Below the pieces are notes generated by a model that was given only the letters and a program-made list of their open reading frames with translations, was not told the origin of the DNA and made no database searches. From assembly GCA_019136035.1 (NCBI GenBank), contig JAGVUW010000864.1, positions 1 to 9,099 of the forward strand: a DNA stretch of 9,099 bases, given 5' to 3'. A program made the position numbers and the translations under genes. Every line of letters starts with the position of its first letter. Positions within the stretch are counted from its first letter, which is position 1. This document shows positions 1 through 4,288 of this stretch, piece after piece. This stretch comes from Verrucomicrobiota bacterium (GTDB lineage Bacteria > Verrucomicrobiota > Lentisphaeria > Oligosphaerales > JAFGRS01).

Positions 1-1
1 C

Positions 2-211
2 GCGACGGCGGTCTGGGGCGCGGCGGTGCGCACGCTGAGCGCGTTCGCCTTCACGCCGACGCCGTCGAACGCGGACGACGTGACCGCCATCAAGGCGAAG
101 ACGGACAACCTGCCTGCTTCCCCAGCTGCCAAGGGCGACGTGCCCGTCGCCGCGGACATCGCCACGGCCGTCTGGGCGGCCAGTGTGCGCACGCTCAGCG
201 CGTTCGGCTTC
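2..211 (+). repeat. Two tail-protein repeat units, 159-bp period
   Basis: Bases 2-52 and 161-211 encode near-identical 17-residue blocks (ATAVW..xVRTLSAFxF) in the same frame, 159 bp (53 codons) apart. The DNA differs mostly at third codon positions, so the repeat is old and kept at protein level. More copies probably lie to the left of the window. Confidence 0.8.
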
Positions 212-859
212 GGCAGCGACGTCGCCAGCGCACTGCGCACTGAGCTGGCGACCGAGCTGGGACGCATCGACGCCGCCATATCGAGCCGCCTCGCCGCCGC
301 ATCGTACACGCCGCCGCCCTCGATCGACGGTCTTGCCACCGAGGCCAACGCGACCGCCAACAAGCAGGCGATCATCGAGGCACTGGGTGGGATCGAGATC
401 GACGTCGGCGACGTCACGGCGCAGGTCGACCTGAAGCCGATCACCGACGCGCTCGCGCCGATCAGCGCCGAGCTGGCCCGTCTCGGAGCCGGTCCGATCA
501 CGGTCGTCAGCCCGGTCAGTGAGTCCGGCAGCGTCACGCTCCAGGCCGGCGACGACTACCGGGCCGAGGACGGCCGTGCCGTGCGGTTCGCGGTCTCGGA
601 CGAGGAGCACAAGCTCGAGCTCGATGACAAGGACGCCGTGGTGCGCTTCAAGACCACCCAGGCGACCTGGACGGCGAGCGACGTCGAACAGACGCCGGAC
701 GGCTACACGGTCTCGTTCGAGCCGACGCGCATCCAGACGGCGGCGCTCACCATCACCCGCGCCCCGTTCGAACTCGAGCTGACGCAGGCCGACGGCGACG
801 TGATCACGTTGGCGCGCGGCACGCTGACCGTGGTGCGCGACATCCCGCCGATCGCCTGA
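2..859 (+). CDS. Phage tail/baseplate-type structural protein, 5' partial
   Basis: The frame is open to the left edge, so the start lies outside the window; a GTG at 26 falls inside a repeat and is unlikely to be the start. 285 residues are visible. Residues 1-17 (ATAVWGAAVRTLSAFAF) recur at 54-70 as ATAVWAASVRTLSAFGF, a 53-residue period. Between them is the phrase AIKAKTDNLPASPA, which I recognise from repeat-containing phage tail appendage proteins. Residues 75-165 are Ala-rich and helical. The last 120 residues look beta-rich, with a GDDY..EDGRAV start and an FELELTQADGDVITLARGTLTVVRD end. This resembles the small beta domain found in many phage baseplate or receptor-binding-associated proteins (BppU-like). 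The exact structural role is inferred. The gene ends just before a strong hairpin, fitting the end of a late operon. Confidence 0.65.
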   Translation, partial: ATAVWGAAVRTLSAFAFTPTPSNADDVTAIKAKTDNLPASPAAKGDVPVAADIATAVWAASVRTLSAFGFGSDVASALRTELATELGRIDAAISSRLAAASYTPPPSIDGLATEANATANKQAIIEALGGIEIDVGDVTAQVDLKPITDALAPISAELARLGAGPITVVSPVSESGSVTLQAGDDYRAEDGRAVRFAVSDEEHKLELDDKDAVVRFKTTQATWTASDVEQTPDGYTVSFEPTRIQTAALTITRAPFELELTQADGDVITLARGTLTVVRDIPPIA

Positions 860-864
860 AAGTG

Positions 865-902
865 GGGGCGTCCGGACTGCCTCCTCCCGGTCCGGGCGCC
901 CC
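865..902 (+). terminator. GC-rich hairpin terminator after the tail gene
   Basis: The arms 865-877 and 890-902 pair over 13 bp with a single G-U pair around a 12-nt loop. The hairpin begins 5 nt after the stop codon of the tail-type gene. The tail after the stem (TCTGTTCG) is only mildly T-rich, as is common for hairpin terminators of high-GC bacteria. Confidence 0.7.
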
Positions 903-918
903 TCTGTTCGCGGCGCTT

Positions 919-947
919 TAGACAGCGTGCCCGCCTGCGCCTAGCCT
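919..947 (+). promoter_or_regulatory. Candidate promoter TAGACA-17-TAGCCT
   Basis: The -35 box TAGACA (919-924) matches TTGACA at five of six positions. It is 17 bp from TAGCCT (942-947), which fits the actinobacterial TAnnnT pattern. It sits just after the terminator at 865-902 and 6 nt before an ATG at 954, so transcription would begin at or very near that ATG. No experimental support is available. Confidence 0.45.
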
Positions 948-953
948 CGCAGC

Positions 954-1088
954 ATGGGCCGCGCGCCGCATCACGCTCCTGCTCCCCGCCGGGGATTCTG
1001 GGCCCTGGCTCCTCTCGCGTCGGCGTGCTTGTCCGCAACAGGTAAGCGGCGCGCGGCCCGCCTTGCGAGCCCTCTGGAGGCGGCATGA
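954..1088 (+). CDS. Possible leaderless 44-residue micro-protein
   Basis: There is no Shine-Dalgarno before this ATG, but the candidate -10 box ends 6 nt upstream, the geometry of a leaderless start. The stop overlaps the start of the next gene as ATGA (1085-1088). The product has an Arg-containing N-terminus, a short hydrophobic run (FWALAPLASAC, residues 15-25) ending at a Cys in a loosely lipobox-like context, and a basic tail. Third-position GC is clearly lower than in neighbouring genes, which argues against coding. It may be a short lipoprotein, a translational leader for 1085-1180, or not a gene. Confidence 0.35.
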   Translation: MGRAPHHAPAPRRGFWALAPLASACLSATGKRRAARLASPLEAA

Positions 1089-1180
1089 ACATGCCCCTGC
1101 AGTTGGCTCTGTTTTGCGCCTATCTGGTCGCCTGCGGGGCGATCCTGGTGCGCGCCGTGCGCGAGTGGGTCGACGAGTGA
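1085..1180 (+). CDS. 31-residue single-helix membrane protein
   Basis: A GGAGG (1076-1080) precedes two possible starts, ATG 1085 and ATG 1091. The product has one hydrophobic helix (about residues 4-23, LQLALFCAYLVACGAILV) and a short charged tail (RAVREWVDE), so it should be an N-out or N-in single-pass inner-membrane peptide. The stop overlaps the GTG of the following HTH gene (GTGA, 1177-1180). Its place after the tail gene and near a three-helix membrane protein suggests a lysis or membrane accessory role, but no family is recognised and the function is open. Confidence 0.6.
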   Translation: MNMPLQLALFCAYLVACGAILVRAVREWVDE

Positions 1181-1374
1181 GCCTGCTGCGCCGGCCACGC
1201 CGTAACCTGCTCACGGTGCGCGAGTGGTCCCAGCGCGAGGGCGTCGCGCCGGCTACGGCCCGCAAGTGGATCCGCGCCGGGCTGATCCGCGCCCGCGACC
1301 TGAACGCCGGCAGCGGCAAACGCCCGCGCTGGCGCATCCTGGCAAGCCAACGCCGACCGCAGGGGAGGGGGTGA
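1177..1374 (+). CDS. Small excisionase/MerR-type helix-turn-helix protein
   Basis: 65 residues. The body LLTVREWSQREGVAPATARKW followed by IRAGLI...KRPRWRIL is the layout of excisionase-type winged HTH proteins: helix, turn, recognition helix with an invariant-like Trp, then a basic wing ending in an Arg-rich beta strand. Such proteins bind DNA and act as recombination directionality factors or small regulators. I chose the GTG at 1177 because it overlaps the previous stop by four bases and gives a domain-length protein; a longer upstream extension would overlap the membrane gene in another frame. Its place among lysis-type genes is odd. The specific target is unknown. Confidence 0.7.
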   Translation: MSLLRRPRRNLLTVREWSQREGVAPATARKWIRAGLIRARDLNAGSGKRPRWRILASQRRPQGRG

Positions 1375-1380
1375 CCACTT

Positions 1381-1713
1381 ATGCAGATCATCGAGCTGAT
1401 CAACTTCGTGGCGGCGATCCTGCTCGCCGGGCTGCTCAGCTTCCTGGCCACGCTGCTGGTCAAGCAGACCGGCTGGCCCTCGTGGCTCAGCCTGGCGCTA
1501 AGCTTCGCGCTGGCCTTCCTGTTCGCCCTCGCGACCGCCTGGGTGAACGGCAACGTGATGACGATCGTCGCCCACTGGGGCGACATCACGGGCGAGGAGC
1601 TGTTCAGCTTCACGGCCTTCATCTGGACCACGGCCACGGGCTGGTACTGGCTCGTCTTCCGTGATGCCTCATGGGCCAAGAAGTTGGCCGCCTGGCCCAG
1701 GCAGCGGAGCTAG
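1381..1713 (+). CDS. Three-helix membrane protein, holin-like
   Basis: 110 residues with a very purine-rich ribosome site (GGGGAGGGGG, just before 1374) about 8 nt upstream of ATG 1381. Three hydrophobic segments are visible: about 4-27 (INFVAAILLAGLLSFLATLL), 33-56 (PSWLSLALSFALAFLFALAT) and 73-92 (LFSFTAFIWTTATGWYWLVF), with a basic C-terminal tail. Size, three helices and position after tail-type genes fit a class I holin, which would form inner-membrane lesions to release the endolysin. No endolysin lies in the window, and holins share little sequence, so this is inference from topology and context. The gene ends 12 nt before a strong hairpin. Confidence 0.6.
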   Translation: MQIIELINFVAAILLAGLLSFLATLLVKQTGWPSWLSLALSFALAFLFALATAWVNGNVMTIVAHWGDITGEELFSFTAFIWTTATGWYWLVFRDASWAKKLAAWPRQRS

Positions 1714-1725
1714 GTCAACGCCGCA

Positions 1726-1760
1726 GCGAAGCCGCTCCCGAAGCGCGGGGGCGGCTTCGC
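1726..1760. terminator. Shared hairpin terminator between convergent genes
   Basis: The arms 1726-1739 and 1747-1760 form a 14-bp stem with one G-U pair around a 7-nt loop. The hairpin lies between the stop of the holin-like gene (1713) and the stop of the minus-strand zinc-ribbon gene (1765), so it can end transcripts from both sides. There is no long T tract on either side. Confidence 0.7.
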
Positions 1761-1764
1761 GCTC

Positions 1765-2148
1765 TCAGGGGGCGACGCAGCTGTAGACCACCAGCGCCAT
1801 GAAGCCGATGAACAGCACCGCCACGATGAGCTGCACGACCAGATACGAGATACCGATCCCGGCGTTCACCTTGTCACCGAGCGACAACGGCCGGCCGGCC
1901 TGTCTCTTGGCGACCGCACCTTCGAGCAGGTGCCGCGCCGTGAGGCTGCCGTCGATGCGCCGCCCGCAGTGCGGGCAGCTCTTGGCCAGGAAGCTGATCT
2001 CCGCACCGCAGGAGGGGCAATCGATCATCGCCCCCGGCGGCGAGGTCGCCGGCCCAGCCTGCTCATGCAGCGCGGCGCCGCACTTCCCACACAGCTCCTT
2101 CGAGTCCTCGGTCACGACGCCGCAGCCGGGACACTGGATGAACGTCAT
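1765..2148 (-). CDS. Double zinc-ribbon protein with C-terminal membrane helix
   Basis: 127 residues. The start is well supported by GGAGGAGG (2161-2154) 5 nt upstream. Two four-Cys zinc ribbons are visible: C6-x2-C9 with C20-x2-C23, and C44-x2-C47 with C58-x2-C61 (CPSCG...CPHCG). A linker of about 35 residues leads to one hydrophobic helix near the C-terminus (about 97-124, YLVVQLIVAVLFIGFMALVV), giving a tail-anchored protein with the ribbons in the cytoplasm. Zinc-ribbon proteins with such anchors are common in bacteria and mostly uncharacterised. It is the only minus-strand gene here, with its own ribosome site and terminator, so it may be a cargo (moron) gene expressed independently of the phage operons. 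The function is not known. Confidence 0.8.
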   Translation of the reverse strand: MTFIQCPGCGVVTEDSKELCGKCGAALHEQAGPATSPPGAMIDCPSCGAEISFLAKSCPHCGRRIDGSLTARHLLEGAVAKRQAGRPLSLGDKVNAGIGISYLVVQLIVAVLFIGFMALVVYSCVAP

Positions 2149-2175
2149 GCCGGCCTCCTCCGCTCGTCCTGGAAC

Positions 2176-2206
2176 ACAGTATCGGCCTCTGCGGGGACGG
2201 ACTCAA
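2176..2206 (-). promoter_or_regulatory. Weak candidate promoter for the zinc-ribbon gene
   Basis: On the minus strand TTGAGT (2206-2201) is followed after 19 bp by TACTGT (2181-2176). Both are partial matches and the spacing is long. It would start a transcript about 20 nt before the GGAGGAGG ribosome site. This is only a candidate. Confidence 0.3.
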
Positions 2207-2303
2207 GGCAAGCTGCGTGCAGACTCTCACCCGTTGACAGAGGGTCAGCCTTTTGCAACCCGGCTCAGGCTCGAATGATGACCACTTCCGTCGTCAGACC
2301 GCG

Positions 2304-2309
2304 TATAGT
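2304..2309 (+). promoter_or_regulatory. Isolated -10-like box TATAGT
   Basis: TATAGT is a near-consensus -10 hexamer in an otherwise GC-rich setting, 53 nt before the TTG start proposed for the HTH gene at 2362. I see no convincing -35 at 16-18 bp, so it may be activator-dependent or chance. Confidence 0.3.
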
Positions 2310-2361
2310 TAGCCAGGTCAGCCGGATCGAGAGCGCCGAGCATGGAGGGACGGTAGCCCAG

Positions 2362-2598
2362 TTGTACGACCCAGCGCCCGGAAAGCGTTTCCTCACAACC
2401 ACCGAGGCCGCCCGGTACCTCGAGATCAACTACGGCTATGACATGAAGCCGTGGACACTGCCCCGCTGGACGCGAAGCGGCAAGATCGCCGCGCATCGTC
2501 GCAAGGACGCTCCAGGCTATCGCTACAGATACACACGCGAGTCTCTCGACGCCCTCATGAGAAGCATGCAGATTACGCCAGTTGAAGAGAGTTCTTGA
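2362..2598 (+). CDS. Excisionase-type helix-turn-helix protein
   Basis: 78 residues from TTG 2362. The pattern FLTTTEAARYLEI...WTLPRWTRSGKIAAHRR...YRYTRESLDALM is that of HTH_17/excisionase-like DNA-binding proteins: first helix with TxxEAA, recognition helix ending in Trp-x-x-Ser-Gly, basic wing with YRYT, then a last helix. The start is uncertain. TTG 2362 has GGAGGG 12 nt upstream and a TATAGT box further up. An in-frame ATG at 2275 would add 29 residues but has no ribosome site. Base composition is less GC-rich than the operons on both sides. Its stop overlaps the -35 of the promoter at 2595, so it is well placed to affect, or be affected by, the early promoter. A role as excisionase or control protein is inferred. 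Confidence 0.65.
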   Translation: MYDPAPGKRFLTTTEAARYLEINYGYDMKPWTLPRWTRSGKIAAHRRKDAPGYRYRYTRESLDALMRSMQITPVEESS

Positions 2599-2623
2599 CA
2601 TTTAGAACGGCACGGATTAGGGT
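2595..2623 (+). promoter_or_regulatory. Strong promoter of the right-hand operon
   Basis: A perfect -35 TTGACA (2595-2600), a 17-bp spacer and TAGGGT (2618-2623), which fits TAnnnT. The -35 overlaps the stop codon of the HTH gene. Transcription would start near 2630 and leave a leader of about 75 nt before ATG 2705. The leader is purine-rich (AGAGGAGG at 2649-2656, AGGAGAA at 2694-2700); I see no strong hairpin in it. It likely drives the 17-gene operon that follows. Confidence 0.65.
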
Positions 2624-2704
2624 ACATCCAAGACGCTAGCCGCAACCAGAGGAGGTAGCAGGACAGACAGAGACGTGAGAGGAACTCCACCGTAGGAGAA
2701 GACG

Positions 2705-3016
2705 ATGCCCAGACAGAGAAGTGGGCACCGGGAGAGTTGCAGCTCCCCCGGCGCCCGGGTGGTACAGCCAGACCCCGTCGGTAAACAGAGCACAGGCCGT
2801 TCCCATTCTGGCCCAAATCGGGCCGAAAGTCACCCGTTGCGTCACGTCCCAGCCTCGCCGGAACGCTCCAGACTGCTGTCCGGAGCGCTCTGTTGGGGCG
2901 CCGTCACGCTGGTGGTGACGGCCGTCCTGGCTATCCACGACCGGCCTACCATCGCCGCCCTGGCGGCGCTCGGTGCGGTCGTGATCGGCGGGCTCGCCGA
3001 GCTGGTGCGGTCATGA
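2705..3016 (+). CDS. Small membrane protein, first gene of the operon
   Basis: 103 residues from ATG 2705, which has AGGAGAA (2694-2700) 4-7 nt upstream. The first 55 residues are polar, rich in Ser, Pro and Arg, and look disordered. Two membrane helices follow, about 58-76 (LLSGALCWGAVTLVVTAVLA) and 80-100 (RPTIAALAALGAVVIGGLAE). Third-position GC is low in the N-terminal part and high only from about base 2870. The first half may therefore be weakly constrained, or a shorter start such as TTG 2837 may be the real one. The stop overlaps the next start (ATGA, 3013-3016). No family is recognised. Confidence 0.5.
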   Translation: MPRQRSGHRESCSSPGARVVQPDPVGKQSTGRSHSGPNRAESHPLRHVPASPERSRLLSGALCWGAVTLVVTAVLAIHDRPTIAALAALGAVVIGGLAELVRS

Positions 3017-3177
3017 CCGGCCTGTCCGGCTTCGAGCCCGGTCTCGAGCTCGAGTGCGCCGCCTGCGAGTTCCGCCTCGACGGGCGGCCGGGCTGCCTGA
3101 TCGCGCTCGAGCTGGCCGACGACTGCGAGCCGATGACGGCGGCCTGCTGCCCAACCAAGGCGGAGGCGGCGGCATGA
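3013..3177 (+). CDS. 54-residue Cys-rich protein
   Basis: Starts and ends in ATGA overlaps with its neighbours. It has six cysteines: C15-x2-C18, C28, C38 and the pair C45-C46. A C-x2-C followed by spaced cysteines suggests a small metal-binding (zinc) fold, but no second clear C-x2-C is present. It is acidic overall and soluble. No family is recognised. Confidence 0.55.
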   Translation: MTGLSGFEPGLELECAACEFRLDGRPGCLIALELADDCEPMTAACCPTKAEAAA

Positions 3178-3647
3178 GAGAGCCCGACGCGACCTCGGCC
3201 TGGCAGGAGTGGGACGCCGAACACGAGGACGACCGCATGCGCCGCCGCGCCGCCGCGGCCCGCACCGAGGACGAGCTGCTCGACCTGCTGCGCGAGGCCG
3301 GCGGTCTCGAGAGCGGCCTGACCGTGTTGCGCTTCGGCCTGCGGCCGCGCCTCACGGCCGAGCAGCGCGAGCTGATCGCCGCCGCCCGCCGGCGCCGCCG
3401 GGAGCAGCAGGCCGCCCTGGCGAGTCCGCCCAGCCCGGAGCAGCTCGCCGAGTTCGAACCGCAGAGCCGCCGGCAGCGCGAGCGCCTGGCGGCCTTCCGC
3501 CGGCTCGGGCACGGACCCGCCCTGTCGGACGATTGGCGCCGAGCGATGGGCAATCACTGGTCCCGCGAGAGCGGCTACGACCACGACTACGAAGCCGCCG
3601 TGCGGGCCGAGCTGGCCGCGCGGCGCGCCCTGGAGGAGACGAGATGA
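3174..3647 (+). CDS. Hypothetical helical phage protein
   Basis: 157 residues from ATG 3174 (ATGA overlap at 3174-3177). It is strongly charged and Arg/Ala/Glu-rich, with long helices (about 20-85), including AEQRELIAAARRRRREQQAAL, a likely coiled coil. A Pro break follows (SPPSPEQL), then RRLGHGPALSDDWRRAMGNHW. No signal or membrane segment and no enzyme motif is seen. It lies directly upstream of the recombination genes and is translationally coupled to them. I do not recognise the family. Confidence 0.65.
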   Translation: MREPDATSAWQEWDAEHEDDRMRRRAAAARTEDELLDLLREAGGLESGLTVLRFGLRPRLTAEQRELIAAARRRRREQQAALASPPSPEQLAEFEPQSRRQRERLAAFRRLGHGPALSDDWRRAMGNHWSRESGYDHDYEAAVRAELAARRALEETR

Positions 3648-4288
3648 GCGAGACCACCACTCTGCAGCCCTACAGCGCCGAGGTGGCCGAAATCGCCGCC
3701 CGCGGCGCCGAGCTGCAGAGCCAGGCCGAGGCGTTCGTGATCGCCTGCGATGAGGACGACCTGGCCGCCAAGACGATGCTGGCCGAGGTGCGCAGCATGC
3801 TGAAAGAGGCCGACGCCAAGCGCAAGCAGGTCAAGGAGCCCTACCTGCGCGCCGGCAAGGAGATCGACGCGGCCTTCCGGACGGCCGCCGCGCCCTGGCA
3901 GGCGGCCGAGAGCGCGCTGGTCGGCAAGACCGGCGCCTACCACAAGGCCAAGGTCGAGGCCGAGCAGGCGGCGCTGCGCGAGCGCGAGCGGATCGAGCGC
4001 TCTCGGCAGCTGGCACGCAACACGGTCGAGGCCGTCGGGCGTCTGATCGACGAGGAGCCCGAACCGAGCTCCCTGCCGGCGCCGGTCGCCAGCACGACCT
4101 CGACGGTGGCCGGCGCGGTCACGATGGTCGCGGTGCGCGGCTTCCAGATCGTCGATCCGGAGCAGATCCCGCGCGAGTTCTGGACCATCGACCGGGTCAA
4201 GATCGGCGACGTCTACCGCAAGGGCGGCGACGTGCCCGGCTGCAGGGAGGACATCTCTTACGTGCCGCGGACGAGGAGGCCCTCATGA
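3644..4288 (+). CDS. Coiled-coil phage recombination-associated protein
   Basis: 214 residues from ATG 3644 (ATGA overlap). The N-terminal 125 residues form a long helical coiled-coil region (AEIAARGAELQSQAEAFVI..., KEADAKRKQVKEPYLRAGKE, KAKVEAEQAALRERERIERS). A low-complexity linker (about 140-165) leads to a C-terminal motif, GFQIVDPEQIPREFWTIDRVKIG...GGDVPGCREDI. This layout, a long coiled coil then 'W.F.I.D...IP.E......K I......G....PG......', is one I know from a widespread phage family encoded next to single-strand annealing proteins or Sak4-type ATPases. Its biochemical role is not established; help with single-stranded DNA handling is inferred. The stop overlaps the ATPase start (ATGA, 4285-4288). 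Confidence 0.7.
   Translation: MSETTTLQPYSAEVAEIAARGAELQSQAEAFVIACDEDDLAAKTMLAEVRSMLKEADAKRKQVKEPYLRAGKEIDAAFRTAAAPWQAAESALVGKTGAYHKAKVEAEQAALRERERIERSRQLARNTVEAVGRLIDEEPEPSSLPAPVASTTSTVAGAVTMVAVRGFQIVDPEQIPREFWTIDRVKIGDVYRKGGDVPGCREDISYVPRTRRPS

Noticed and set aside
918..1679. A 253-codon minus-strand frame across the lysis-type region
   Set aside because: It crosses three plus-strand genes with ribosome sites and membrane or HTH signatures; its own translation is Arg-rich and featureless.
2234..2239. A perfect TTGACA as a promoter for the HTH gene
   Set aside because: At 16-18 bp downstream there is only AACCCG-like sequence, so no -10 box completes it.
2811..2823. Short hairpin GGCCC-AAATC-type in the first operon gene as a terminator or attachment core
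   Set aside because: Only about five base pairs, no T tract, and no second copy or tRNA-like sequence to support an attachment site.
2636..2938. Minus-strand frames over the leader and first gene of the operon
   Set aside because: No domain or ribosome site is visible, and the plus strand has a promoter, a Shine-Dalgarno and membrane helices ending in coupled overlaps.
2946..3584. A 212-codon minus-strand frame
   Set aside because: It runs against three coupled plus-strand genes, is low in complexity and has no ribosome site that I can see.
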